Positions 35,441 through 44,466 of a stretch of 64,000 bases of DNA are shown piece after piece. How positions within the stretch are numbered: the first letter of the stretch is position 1; each line of letters starts with the position of its first letter. The DNA is taken from positions 255,749-319,748 of the forward strand of contig CACHRR010000001.1 in assembly GCA_902582355.1 (NCBI GenBank), given 5' to 3'. The stretch is from an uncultured SAR86 cluster bacterium (GTDB lineage Bacteria > Pseudomonadota > Gammaproteobacteria > Magnimaribacterales > D2472). Under the pieces are notes generated by a model. The model was not told where the DNA came from, did no database searches, and was given only the letters and a program-made list of their open reading frames with translations. Both the position numbers and the translations under genes were made by a program.

Positions 35441-36171
35441 TGAACATTAATGTTTTAACAATTTTTCCAGAGATATTCAGCGTATTAAATTCTGGAATAA
35501 TTTCTAAAGCAATTAAAAAAAAATTATTATTAATTAATTTACTAGACATTAGAAAAAATTCTATAAATAAATATAATCAAATTGACTCTAAGCCTTATGG
35601 TGGCGGAGAAGGCATGGTTTTTATGGCTGCGCCCCTGATTAAAACTATTAAAGAGATAAGTAAAAAAAAACGGGGGCCAATTATTTATATGTCTCCTCAG
35701 GGCAAACAATTAAATCAAAAAAAAATTATTTCTTTTTCTAAATTAAAACATTTAACTATTATCTGTGGAAGGTATGAAGGAATTGATCAAAGAGTTATCG
35801 ATAATTATGTAGATGAAGAAGTATCAATTGGAGACTTTATCTTAAGTGGCGGTGAATATGCTGCTTTGTGCATGATTGACGCAATTTCAAGACATATTCC
35901 CGGTATTCTTGGAAACAAAGATTCATATTTAAAAGATACCTTTTCGAATGGTCTTCTCAAGGAGGATGTATATACAAAACCTGAAATTTTTGATTCTTTA
36001 GCTGTGCCTGAGATACTTTTGTCTGGAAATCATCAAAAGATAAAAACATGGAAATCAGAGAACTCTCTCCTTAAGACATCACTTAAAAGACCAGATTTGT
36101 TAAAAAATATAAAATTAACAAAAAAACAAAAAAAACTCTTGGAAGAATGGTCATCTAAGGCTATCCTATAG
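35440..36171 (+). CDS. trmD: tRNA (guanine-N1)-methyltransferase TrmD
   Basis: TrmD makes m1G37 in tRNAs and prevents +1 frameshifting. The trefoil-knot SPOUT domain shows KPYGGGEGMVFMAAPL, ICGRYEGIDQRVID and SIGDFILSGGEYAALCMID. The 243 residues match E. coli (255). It lies directly after rimM and 19 bases before rplS. Synteny and motifs agree fully. Confidence 0.98.
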   Translation: MNINVLTIFPEIFSVLNSGIISKAIKKKLLLINLLDIRKNSINKYNQIDSKPYGGGEGMVFMAAPLIKTIKEISKKKRGPIIYMSPQGKQLNQKKIISFSKLKHLTIICGRYEGIDQRVIDNYVDEEVSIGDFILSGGEYAALCMIDAISRHIPGILGNKDSYLKDTFSNGLLKEDVYTKPEIFDSLAVPEILLSGNHQKIKTWKSENSLLKTSLKRPDLLKNIKLTKKQKKLLEEWSSKAIL

Positions 36172-36190
36172 CCCATTTTAAGCAAATATT

Positions 36191-37141
36191 ATGAGTGATA
36201 GTAAAGATAATAAGAAAAAAGGCTTCTTTTCGCGTTTATTAGGTGGATTTAGTTCGCCTAAAGTAGAAGTTACAAATAAAGTAATTCCTGCAAAATCTGA
36301 AGATATTCCTACAAAATCAGCATTAAATAAGATGAAAAAAGCAGATATTGTGGAAGCTGCTAAAAATATTGGCCTTGAATTAAATATTAACTTAACAAAA
36401 GCTCAACTTTTAGATGCATGGAATGATTATTTTAGTAAAACTGAAATACCAAGTGCGGTTGATGATGCTGCCACAGCAATGTCTGAATCTGCCGAAAATA
36501 TTAGAGATAATTTAATAGAGGCTGCACCAGAGGAAGTACCAGTTGAGGAGGAAGCTGCTTCAGAGGAAGTACCAGTTGAAGAGGAAGCACCAGTTGAAGA
36601 GGAAGCACCAGTTGAAGAGAAAGCTGCACCAGAGGAAGAACCAGATGAAGAGGAAGCTGCTCCAGAGGAAGTAGCTGAGAAAGCTGCACCAGTTGAAGAG
36701 GAAGCTGCACCAGAGGAAGTACCAGTTGAAGAGGAAGCTGCACTAGAGGAAGTAGCTGAAGAACAGATAAAAGTTTCATTAGAAGAAAAAACTCCTTCAC
36801 AAATTATCAATGACTTTGAATCTAAACAAATGAAATCAGAAATTCCAAGTTTTAGGCCTGGTGACACTGTGGCCGTGTCAGTAAAAGTTAAAGAAGGTGA
36901 AAGAACAAGGCTTCAAGTTTTTGAGGGAATTGTAATGGGAGTAAAAAAAGGCGGCCTAAACTCATCTTTTATTGTAAGAAAAATTTCTAGTGGAATAGGA
37001 GTCGAAAGAACCTTTCAAACACATAGTCCTCTAATAGACTCTATTGAGGTCAAAAGAAAAGGCGATGTTCGACAAGCCAAGTTATTTTATTTAAGAGAAA
37101 GGTCTGGCAAATCCGCAAGAATAAAAGAACGCTTAGATTAA
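36191..37141 (+). CDS. rplS: 50S ribosomal protein bL19 with a 200-residue N-terminal extension
   Basis: Residues about 201-316 are a complete bL19 ([60 protein letters not shown]); E. coli bL19 has 115 residues. The extension has three parts. Residues 1-27 are basic/aromatic ([13 protein letters not shown]), like the start of FtsY. Residues 44-81 look like a SAP/HeH or Rho-N-like helix-loop-helix ([18 protein letters not shown]). Residues 110-191 are an acidic repeat like the bS16 tail ([11 protein letters not shown]). The ATG at 36191 fits the gap after trmD; no ATG, GTG or TTG start with a good site is evident at the bL19 boundary, and the frame is open throughout. Confidence 0.95.
   Translation: MSDSKDNKKKGFFSRLLGGFSSPKVEVTNKVIPAKSEDIPTKSALNKMKKADIVEAAKNIGLELNINLTKAQLLDAWNDYFSKTEIPSAVDDAATAMSESAENIRDNLIEAAPEEVPVEEEAASEEVPVEEEAPVEEEAPVEEKAAPEEEPDEEEAAPEEVAEKAAPVEEEAAPEEVPVEEEAALEEVAEEQIKVSLEEKTPSQIINDFESKQMKSEIPSFRPGDTVAVSVKVKEGERTRLQVFEGIVMGVKKGGLNSSFIVRKISSGIGVERTFQTHSPLIDSIEVKRKGDVRQAKLFYLRERSGKSARIKERLD
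36518..36763 (+). repeat. Acidic repeat region in rplS
   Basis: This stretch encodes irregular repeats of 6 to 12 residues built from EEAPVE, AAPEEV and VPVEEE. The DNA is purine-rich (GAAGAGGAAGC-like units). It resembles the rpsP tail 1.8 kb upstream in composition but uses GTTGAAGAG-type units, so the two tracts are not direct copies. Confidence 0.85.
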
Positions 37142-37143
37142 GA

Positions 37144-38031
37144 ATGCAAGATTTAATTAAAGAAGATTCTATTCTTAGGTCTTTTTTTGATTTTTTATTT
37201 ATAGAAAAAGGACTTTCCTCAAACACAATTATTTCGTACAAAATAGATGTTAATACATTTATAGAATGGATAAATAAGAAAGATTTAGACTATTTAAATA
37301 TAAATGAAAATCACATAAATGATTTTATTTCCTATTTATTTAAAAAAAATTTAAAAAGCTCATCTGTAAACAGAAAAATTTCCTCTCTAAAAACTCTATA
37401 TTTTTTTCTTCAAAAAAATAATTTAGTCATTAAGTCACCATTACAAGAAATTATATCTCCAAAAAAAGAACAATATTTACCAATTTCTATGTCTGAAGAT
37501 GAGGTTGAAAAATTATTAAATAGTCCAGATTGCTCTAAAAAAATTGAAAAAAGAGATAAGGCAATGATTGAGATGTTATATGCAACTGGAATGAGAATAT
37601 CAGAGCTAATAAACTTGAAGATGACAGATATTGATTTAAATAGATCTATTGTAAAAGTAATGGGCAAAGGCTCCAAAGAAAGATTAATTCCATTTGGTGA
37701 AAAGGCACATGACGCGCTAAATTTGTATTTATCATCAAGAGATATAACAACATCTAAAGAGATTTTTCTTTCTAATAGAGGTAGTAAATTATCTAGGATT
37801 GCTTTTTGGCAAAGAATAAAGATTTATTTAAAAAAAGAAAATTTAAAAACATCAATATCTCCGCATACGCTAAGACATGCTTTTGCAACTCATCTTTTGA
37901 ATAGAGGCGCAGATTTAAGATCAGTCCAGCTTTTGCTTGGCCATAGTGACTTATCAACAACTCAAATATATACTCATATTGCAAAACAAAGATTAAGTGA
38001 TGTTTTAAAAAAACATCATCCAAGAGGATAA
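37144..38031 (+). CDS. xerD: Site-specific tyrosine recombinase XerD
   Basis: XerD resolves chromosome dimers at dif with XerC. The 295-residue protein has the N-terminal SAM-like core-binding domain (about 1-100) and the catalytic domain with the first active Arg in ATGMRISELINLK, Lys in GKGSKERLIPFG, HTLRHAFATHLLNRGADLR (His and Arg), and LLGHSDLSTTQIYTHI (His and the tyrosine nucleophile). The XerD assignment over XerC follows from its position before dsbC, as in E. coli. It starts two bases after rplS, so it may be cotranscribed with the ribosomal operon. Confidence 0.94.
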   Translation: MQDLIKEDSILRSFFDFLFIEKGLSSNTIISYKIDVNTFIEWINKKDLDYLNINENHINDFISYLFKKNLKSSSVNRKISSLKTLYFFLQKNNLVIKSPLQEIISPKKEQYLPISMSEDEVEKLLNSPDCSKKIEKRDKAMIEMLYATGMRISELINLKMTDIDLNRSIVKVMGKGSKERLIPFGEKAHDALNLYLSSRDITTSKEIFLSNRGSKLSRIAFWQRIKIYLKKENLKTSISPHTLRHAFATHLLNRGADLRSVQLLLGHSDLSTTQIYTHIAKQRLSDVLKKHHPRG

Positions 38032-38032
38032 A

Positions 38033-38749
38033 ATGAAGAATAAATTTTTTATAACCTTAGTTTTTTTTATTTCTTTATCAATTTTGTCTGATCAAGAAAG
38101 CATAATAGAGCAGGTTTCAAAAATTCTACCTGTCGACTCAGAAATTGAATCAATTAAGCAAACTGATTTTCCAGGTATCTATAAGGTTTATTATGGTGAA
38201 GTTAAGCCATTATATGTTTCAAGTGACGGTAATTATTTTATTTTTGGAGATATGTATAAAATTTCTCAATCAGGACTTACAAACTTAACAGAAATAGATT
38301 TAAATAAAAATCGAGCCTCTGTATTAAATGAAATAAATTCCAAAGAATTGATATCATTTCCGTCTGACGATGAACTATATTCGATAATAGTCTTTACTGA
38401 TGTAGACTGTGGATATTGCAGAAAACTTCATGATGAGATTGAAAATTATAATGCACTAGGTATATCTGTAAATTATGCTGCCTATCCAAGATCTGGTATT
38501 GGAGCAGAAACATTTACAAAGATGGTTAGTGCATGGTGCTCTAAAAATCCAAAAGAGGCATTAACTAAATTAAAAAAGGGCAGAAAAATTGATTCTGAAT
38601 TTTGTGAATCTCAACCGATTGCCAAGCACTATGCCCTTGGTAAGAAATTAGGTATATCAGGAACTCCCTCTTTATTTTCTGATGACGGGCGATTATTTCC
38701 AGGATATTCATCTCCAGAAGATCTATTAAATAAACTTAAGGGTTTATAA
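38033..38749 (+). CDS. dsbC: Thiol:disulfide interchange protein DsbC
   Basis: DsbC is a periplasmic disulfide isomerase kept reduced by DsbD. A signal peptide of about 20 residues is visible (MKNKFFITLVFFISLSILSD). The N-terminal dimerisation domain is followed by a thioredoxin-fold domain with the CGYC active site (Cys126 and Cys129) and the cis-proline loop ISGTPSLF. Two further cysteines (in SAWCSKN and SEFCESQ) match the structural disulfide of DsbC. The 238 residues match the family. The xerD-dsbC order is the conserved one. Confidence 0.94.
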   Translation: MKNKFFITLVFFISLSILSDQESIIEQVSKILPVDSEIESIKQTDFPGIYKVYYGEVKPLYVSSDGNYFIFGDMYKISQSGLTNLTEIDLNKNRASVLNEINSKELISFPSDDELYSIIVFTDVDCGYCRKLHDEIENYNALGISVNYAAYPRSGIGAETFTKMVSAWCSKNPKEALTKLKKGRKIDSEFCESQPIAKHYALGKKLGISGTPSLFSDDGRLFPGYSSPEDLLNKLKGL

Positions 38750-40011
38750 TGAAAAATCTCAAAATTGGCATATGTGGTTGGGGTAATGTTGCTACAGGCT
38801 TATATAAAACTATTAAAAATAATTATGATCAAATTACTTCAAATGGAAACTTAAATATTGATATAGCAGTTATTGGTGCCAGAAGAGATAATCCAAAGTG
38901 TGATCCTACCAATGTAAAAATTGAAAGAAACATTTTTGATGTAATAAATCATGACATAGATGTTGTTGTTGAGTTAATTGGAGGTGTCGATACAGCAAGA
39001 GAATTGATTTTGACTGCAATCAAAAATAAAAAACATGTTGTTACTGCAAATAAAGCAGTAATCTTCAACCATGGAAACGAAATTTTTAAAGAAGCACATA
39101 ATAATGGAGTTAGGGTTCTTTATGAATCTTCAGTATGTGCAGGAACACCAGCAATAAAAATTCTTAGTGAAGAATTAGCAGCCAATAAAATTAGAAAAAT
39201 AACAGGGATGCTAAATGGCACTTCAAATTTTATTCTATCAAACATGGAAGAGGGTGCTAATTTTGCATCGACATTAGCTTTGGCACAGAAAGAGGGCTAT
39301 GCAGAACCTGATCCAACTTTTGATATAGAAGGAATGGATGCTGCTCATAAAATTGGAATTTTGTCCTCCCTAGCTTTTAGAACATCTTTACCACCAAATG
39401 ATTTTTATATTGAGGGGATATCTTCAATAGAAAATATTGATTTTAAATACGCAAGTGAAATGGGCTACACCATAAAACATCTCGCAATAGCTAAAAAGAA
39501 TAAAGAAAGTGTTGAATTAAGGGCCCATCCGGTTTTAATTGAAAAGATCCAATATCTTGCAAATTTAAAAAGTGTTAGAAACGGTATTGAAATTGAGACA
39601 GATCTTTTAGGCATACTTCATGTAGCTGGCTCAGGTGCTGGACAAGAATCAACAGCTTCTGGAATAATTTCAGATTTAGTTAATCTAGCAAATTCTGAAA
39701 AAAATACTTCTAACATTGATGATCATAAAATAATTCCACTTGCTGACTTTTTAAAATTAACTTTTCAGTACTATATTTATATTGAAGCAGATGACATACC
39801 AGGAGTGATGGCATCTATAACATCTACTTTCGCTGACAAAAAAATTGGTATAGAAACCATTGTTCAAAAAGAAGAGTTAAAAGAAGGAATTGTTCCAATT
39901 GTAATAATCACCGATCCATTTTTAGAGAGTGAAAATGCTGAATTAATTAAAAAAATTGATGAACTAGATTCAGTAAAAAAAGTAAGATCAATTAGAATTG
40001 AACCATTTTAG
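38749..40011 (+). CDS. hom: Homoserine dehydrogenase
   Basis: This is a monofunctional homoserine dehydrogenase reducing aspartate semialdehyde to homoserine. The N-terminal Rossmann domain starts IGICGWGNVATGLYK; the catalytic part has VTANKAVI, CAGTPAIKIL, GMLNGTSNFILSNM and GYAEPDPTFDIEGMDAAHK. The C-terminal ACT domain (about 340-420, from DIPGVMASITSTFADKKIGI) probably mediates threonine feedback inhibition. No fused aspartokinase is present. It overlaps the dsbC stop by one base and is followed by thrC. Confidence 0.96.
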   Translation: MKNLKIGICGWGNVATGLYKTIKNNYDQITSNGNLNIDIAVIGARRDNPKCDPTNVKIERNIFDVINHDIDVVVELIGGVDTARELILTAIKNKKHVVTANKAVIFNHGNEIFKEAHNNGVRVLYESSVCAGTPAIKILSEELAANKIRKITGMLNGTSNFILSNMEEGANFASTLALAQKEGYAEPDPTFDIEGMDAAHKIGILSSLAFRTSLPPNDFYIEGISSIENIDFKYASEMGYTIKHLAIAKKNKESVELRAHPVLIEKIQYLANLKSVRNGIEIETDLLGILHVAGSGAGQESTASGIISDLVNLANSEKNTSNIDDHKIIPLADFLKLTFQYYIYIEADDIPGVMASITSTFADKKIGIETIVQKEELKEGIVPIVIITDPFLESENAELIKKIDELDSVKKVRSIRIEPF

Positions 40012-40013
40012 AT

Positions 40014-41399
40014 ATGCTATTTCATAGTACGAGAGGTAAGGATACTAATAAAACTTTTGAAGATGTCTTGATGCAAGGTCTAGCATCCGATGGAGGTTTA
40101 TTTATGCCTAATGAGTGGCCTAAAGTAGACTTAAAAGTTCTAAAAGAATCTGAAAGTTTTATTGATGTTGCTAAACATATTGTGCCTTTATATACAAAAT
40201 CATCTTTTAGAGATGATGAAGTTATAAGACTTCTAGATCAGACTTGGCATAATTTTGAAAGTGAAGAACTTATTGAAATTTATGACATTGACAAGGACTT
40301 ATCGGTATTAGAATTATTCCATGGTCCCACTGCAGCTTTTAAAGACTTTGGCCTTCAGCTTGCCGCCTCTTTTTTTAATATGACACTTCAAAAACAAAAC
40401 AAAACAGCTATTGTTTTTGGTGCCACATCAGGTGATACAGGTTCAGCGGCCATCGACGCATGTAAAGAGTTTGATCTAATTAAAAGTTTTATTCTAATAC
40501 CAGAAGGAAATATGTCTGATATTCAAAGAAAACAGATGACCACAGTTAATAAAAAAAATGTTTTTCCAATTCTTGCAAATGGTACTTTTGATGATTGCCA
40601 AGATATAGTTAAAAAAGGTTTCAAAGAAAGATCTTTTCTAAGAGATGGCCAATACTTATTAGCTGTTAACTCAATAAATTGGGTAAGAATAATAGGCCAA
40701 ATTTGTTATTACTTTTATTCAAGCCTCAAAATAAATAAGTTCTCTCAACCATTAAATTTTTCTGTACCCACTGGAAACTTTGGAAATGTGTTTGCCTGTT
40801 ATGCTGCTTCAAGAATGGGAATGCCATTATCAAAAATTATAGTTGCAGTAAATAGTAATGATATTCTTAATCGGTTTTTTAGAAATAATGATTACTCAAA
40901 AAAATCTGTAAACGAAACGATATCTCCAAGTATGGATATCAGTGTAGCAAGTAATTTTGAAAGGTTAGTTTATGATTTTTATTTAGATCGAGACTCAAAA
41001 ACTTGCTCGAACTTATACAACCAATTTCCAATAAAAAATATTCAAATAAGTGAAAATCTTTGGAAGAAATCAAAAGATTTATTTTTAAGCTATAGCGTAG
41101 ATGACGAATCAACATTCGACTGTATGAAGTTTTATAAAAAAAACCATGGATACATAATGGATCCACATACTGCAGTAGCTGCAGATGCAGTTCAAAAATT
41201 AAATAATGAAATTATTAACAAAACAATAATGCTTGCAACAGCTCATCCAGCTAAATTTCCTAATGCATTAGAGAGCTCAGGAATATCCTTAGATAAAATA
41301 CCTTACTCTCTGAAAAAAGTTTTAAGTAAAAAAGAAAAAGCCTATGAATTAGATACTAAAGATAATTCAATTTTTAATTTTATTAAAGAAAATAATTAA
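40014..41399 (+). CDS. thrC: Threonine synthase
   Basis: ThrC converts O-phosphohomoserine to threonine with PLP. The PLP lysine lies in ELFHGPTAAFKDFGLQ, and the phosphate-binding loop in FGATSGDTGSAAIDA. The N-terminus (FHSTRGKDTNKTFEDVLMQG) and the late VDPHTAV-like segment (IMDPHTAVAADA) are typical of the long-form enzymes. The 461 residues fit that group. thrB is not in the window. prfB begins two bases after the stop. Confidence 0.97.
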   Translation: MLFHSTRGKDTNKTFEDVLMQGLASDGGLFMPNEWPKVDLKVLKESESFIDVAKHIVPLYTKSSFRDDEVIRLLDQTWHNFESEELIEIYDIDKDLSVLELFHGPTAAFKDFGLQLAASFFNMTLQKQNKTAIVFGATSGDTGSAAIDACKEFDLIKSFILIPEGNMSDIQRKQMTTVNKKNVFPILANGTFDDCQDIVKKGFKERSFLRDGQYLLAVNSINWVRIIGQICYYFYSSLKINKFSQPLNFSVPTGNFGNVFACYAASRMGMPLSKIIVAVNSNDILNRFFRNNDYSKKSVNETISPSMDISVASNFERLVYDFYLDRDSKTCSNLYNQFPIKNIQISENLWKKSKDLFLSYSVDDESTFDCMKFYKKNHGYIMDPHTAVAADAVQKLNNEIINKTIMLATAHPAKFPNALESSGISLDKIPYSLKKVLSKKEKAYELDTKDNSIFNFIKENN

Positions 41400-41401
41400 A
41401 A

Positions 41402-42499
41402 ATGGATGCCAATGAATTAAAAACAGCTTTATTAAACCTAGAATCTAGACTTACTGAAATCAAGGATAATGTTTTATTTATAGAGTCTAAAAATAAAAGA
41501 TTCAAGGAAATTGAAAATGATCTATCTAAAGAACATGTTTGGTCTGACCTGAAGCTATTTCAAAAATTAAGCAAAGAAAAAACTAATATTGAAAAAGTTC
41601 TATCATCTTTTAATGAAGTATCCAGTAGATTATCAGATTCTATAGTTTTGATAGACATTTCTATAGAGGAAGCTGATGAGTCTTCTCTTCATGATATATC
41701 TCAAGAGTTAAGCTTAATTACATCATCGATCGAAGAGTTTGAATTTGGTAGGATGTTCACGAATAAGATGGATCCGTCAGCAGCATACATTGAAATTCAA
41801 TCTGGATCTGGAGGAACAGAGGCACAAGATTGGGCAGAAATGCTTCTAAGAATGTATACAAAATGGGCTGAAAATAAGAATTTTTCTGTTGAAATTATAG
41901 AAGTATCTCATGGAGATGTTGCAGGAATTAAATCAGCAACAGTTTTTATTAATGGTAATTATGCATATGGATGGCTTAGAACGGAGACTGGGATTCATAG
42001 ATTAGTAAGAAAATCACCATTTGATTCTGGAAATAGACGACATACTTCATTTGCATCCGTATTTATTTCACCTGAAATTGACGACTCTATAGAGATTGTT
42101 ATAAATAAAGCAGATATAAGAACTGACACATATAGAGCCTCCGGAGCTGGAGGACAGCATGTTAATAAAACTGATTCAGCTGTAAGATTAACCCATATAC
42201 CAACCGGAGTTGTTGCACAATCACAGAGTGATAGATCTCAACATAAGAATAGAGAAAATGCATTAAAACAATTAAAATCTAAATTATACGAGTTAGAATT
42301 ACAAAAACAGAATGAGGAACAGCAAATTCTTGAAGATAGTAAATCTGATATTGGCTGGGGAAGTCAAATTAGATCTTATGTATTAGATCAATCTAGAATC
42401 AAGGATTTAAGAACTAATCATGAAACTGGTAATACAACAGCAGTTTTAAATGGAGATTTAGATGATTTTATGAAATCATCTTTGAAAGCAGGTGTTTAA
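41402..42499 (+). CDS. prfB: Peptide chain release factor 2, without programmed frameshift
   Basis: RF2 terminates translation at UGA and UAA. The 365 residues match E. coli RF2. The stop-codon-reading SPF motif is in VRKSPFDSGNRRH and the catalytic GGQ in SGAGGQHVNKTDSAVR. In most bacteria the frame is interrupted near codon 26 by an in-frame UGA that requires a +1 shift; here the frame from ATG at 41402 is open throughout the corresponding region, so RF2 is made by normal decoding. lysS begins directly after the stop, as in many genomes. Confidence 0.97.
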   Translation: MDANELKTALLNLESRLTEIKDNVLFIESKNKRFKEIENDLSKEHVWSDLKLFQKLSKEKTNIEKVLSSFNEVSSRLSDSIVLIDISIEEADESSLHDISQELSLITSSIEEFEFGRMFTNKMDPSAAYIEIQSGSGGTEAQDWAEMLLRMYTKWAENKNFSVEIIEVSHGDVAGIKSATVFINGNYAYGWLRTETGIHRLVRKSPFDSGNRRHTSFASVFISPEIDDSIEIVINKADIRTDTYRASGAGGQHVNKTDSAVRLTHIPTGVVAQSQSDRSQHKNRENALKQLKSKLYELELQKQNEEQQILEDSKSDIGWGSQIRSYVLDQSRIKDLRTNHETGNTTAVLNGDLDDFMKSSLKAGV

Positions 42500-43996
42500 A
42501 TGGATAAAGATAATTTAGGTGGTGAAAAAGCCATACTTGAAGAGAGAAGAAAAAAACTAGATCTGCTAAGGGATAAAGGTTCTGCTTATGGAAATACTTT
42601 TAAACCAAAGAATAATTCAAAAGAACTTCAAGATGAATATGGAAAATTTAATAAGGTCGAATTGTTAGAAAAAGATATTAAGAATATTTCTATTGCAGGC
42701 CGCATTATTCTTAAAAGAGTTATGGGAAAAGCCAGTTTTGCAACCATAAGAGATTCATTTGGAGATATTCAGATATATGTAACAAAAAATAACGTTGATG
42801 ATGAAGTTTATGAAGATTTTAAAACATGGGATCTTGGAGATATTGTTGGTGTCTCAGGAACTTTATTTAGAACGCAAAGAGATGAATTAACAATTGATGC
42901 ATGGGATATAGAAATGATCACAAAATCATTAAGACCAATGCCAGAAAAATTTAAAGGATTGACTGATATCGAAGCCAGATATAGACAAAGGTATTTAGAT
43001 TTAATGACAAATACTTTCTCAAAAGAAGTTTTTATAAAACGAACCAAGATCATTGATTCTATGAGAAAAATAATGAACAAAGTTGGATACTTAGAAGTTG
43101 AGACTCCAATGATGCACCCTTTGGCCGGTGGAGCAGTTGCCAGACCATTTGTTACTAAGCACAATGCACTAGGACAAGATCTTTATTTAAGGATTGCTCC
43201 TGAATTATATTTAAAAAGACTTTTAGTTGGTGGTTTTGATAAAGTATTTGAAATCAATAGAAGTTTTAGAAACGAGGGCCTTTCTACAAAACATAATCCA
43301 GAATTCACAATGATGGAATGGTATGAGGCATATGCAAGCATGCCAGATCAAATGAACCTTACTAAAGAAATTATTTTAAATGCAGCATCTGCCGCTGGAT
43401 GTAAATCAAAGATAACATGGGATGAAAATGAAATTAATTTAGATAACTTTAATCAATCCACATTAACAGATCTGGTGCTGGAACATAATAAAGACCTTTC
43501 TAAAGATGTCATAGCAAACAAAGAAGCTCTTTCACATTTCTTAAAGAATAAAAAAATAAAAATTAAAAAAAATTGGGACGTTGGCAGAATGCTTTTAGAA
43601 GTTTTTGAAGAAACTGTTGAGTCAAGATTAATAGATCCAACTTTTGTAACTGAATATCCTGTAGAAGTTTCGCCATTGTCTAGAAGAAACCAAGATAATC
43701 CCGACTTTGCTGACAGATTTGAACTTTTTATTGGCGGCAAAGAGTTTGCAAATGGCTTCTGTGAATTAAATGATCCTGATGATCAGGCTTCAAGATTTGA
43801 AAAACAGGTCGAGGCAAAAGATTCTGGTGATAAGGAAGCTATGGATTATGATCATGATTACATAACAGCTTTAGAACATGGGATGCCCCCAGCGGTGGGA
43901 GTAGGTATGGGAGTAGATAGACTAGTTATGCTTTTAACAAATCAGTCCTCAATTAGAGACGTCTTATTATTTCCTCAACTTAAATCTAATGAATAA
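42500..43996 (+). CDS. lysS: Lysyl-tRNA synthetase (class II)
   Basis: A 498-residue class II LysRS (E. coli 505). It has an N-terminal OB-fold anticodon-binding domain (about 60-150, with IAGRIILKRVMGKASFATIRD), then motif 1 (VETPMMHPLAGGAVARPF), motif 2 (FEINRSFRNEGLSTKHNPEF) and motif 3 (GMPPAVGVGMGVDRLVMLL). It follows prfB with no gap. The convergent unknown gene begins 8 bases past its stop. Confidence 0.98.
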   Translation: MDKDNLGGEKAILEERRKKLDLLRDKGSAYGNTFKPKNNSKELQDEYGKFNKVELLEKDIKNISIAGRIILKRVMGKASFATIRDSFGDIQIYVTKNNVDDEVYEDFKTWDLGDIVGVSGTLFRTQRDELTIDAWDIEMITKSLRPMPEKFKGLTDIEARYRQRYLDLMTNTFSKEVFIKRTKIIDSMRKIMNKVGYLEVETPMMHPLAGGAVARPFVTKHNALGQDLYLRIAPELYLKRLLVGGFDKVFEINRSFRNEGLSTKHNPEFTMMEWYEAYASMPDQMNLTKEIILNAASAAGCKSKITWDENEINLDNFNQSTLTDLVLEHNKDLSKDVIANKEALSHFLKNKKIKIKKNWDVGRMLLEVFEETVESRLIDPTFVTEYPVEVSPLSRRNQDNPDFADRFELFIGGKEFANGFCELNDPDDQASRFEKQVEAKDSGDKEAMDYDHDYITALEHGMPPAVGVGMGVDRLVMLLTNQSSIRDVLLFPQLKSNE

Positions 43997-44004
43997 ACAG
44001 TCCT

Positions 44005-44466
44005 TTACCATCTAAATTTGTCAAAGTTTTCTGGATTAGCCCAACCAGTTGGATTATTCCAGGTTCTTTTATTGTTATAGGTTTTTAAATTATATGAAAA
44101 ACATTTCAATTTGTTTGTTTTGTCCCTAAGTTCTTTATTAAATCCAAGTTTTAGCATTATCTCATCGGTATTTTTGTCATTTTTCAAATCAGTAAAGACT
44201 ACAATTTTTTGGCTAAGCAGGTTTTTTACAGTGCCAATATCTGCTTCAGAAAATTTAATATCATCCAAAATAATGTATAGATCAAAATTCTCATCAGATT
44301 TATCGTATATTTTAGGTGTGATATTAAGAGATTTTATTTTAGTTTTCTCAATTCTCTTTAATAGTTGTGATAAATCTTTTTCTGAAAGAATATTAATACT
44401 CGATGGTTTTTCATCTTTAATAATATTTATTATAAAGCTGCTTAAAATTTTCTCTTTTTTTGTCAT
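44005..44466 (-). CDS. Unknown protein, possibly a DUF6231-type protein
   Basis: I do not recognise a function for this 153-residue soluble protein. It has no signal peptide or membrane helix. The middle part (FDLYIILDDI and LLSQKIVVFTD) looks like an alpha/beta fold with a Rossmann- or CheY-like core, and the C-terminal WNNPTGWANPENFDKFRW is tryptophan-rich. This ending recalls uncharacterised gammaproteobacterial proteins I remember as DUF6231, which is a weak memory match. It overlaps the mdh stop by four bases (ATGA) and is presumably cotranscribed with mdh. Confidence 0.6.
   Translation of the reverse strand: MTKKEKILSSFIINIIKDEKPSSINILSEKDLSQLLKRIEKTKIKSLNITPKIYDKSDENFDLYIILDDIKFSEADIGTVKNLLSQKIVVFTDLKNDKNTDEIMLKLGFNKELRDKTNKLKCFSYNLKTYNNKRTWNNPTGWANPENFDKFRW

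Noticed and set aside
36427..36867. Serine/alanine-rich and leucine-rich minus-strand frames over rplS
   Set aside because: They are shadows of the acidic repeats of rplS in other frames.
37144..38031. xerD as part of an integron or mobile element
   Set aside because: It is the housekeeping Xer recombinase in its usual place before dsbC, with no attachment repeats or cargo genes.
41402..42499. RF2 programmed frameshift site
   Set aside because: The frame is continuous from the ATG; no in-frame TGA preceded by CTT is present in the first 40 codons.
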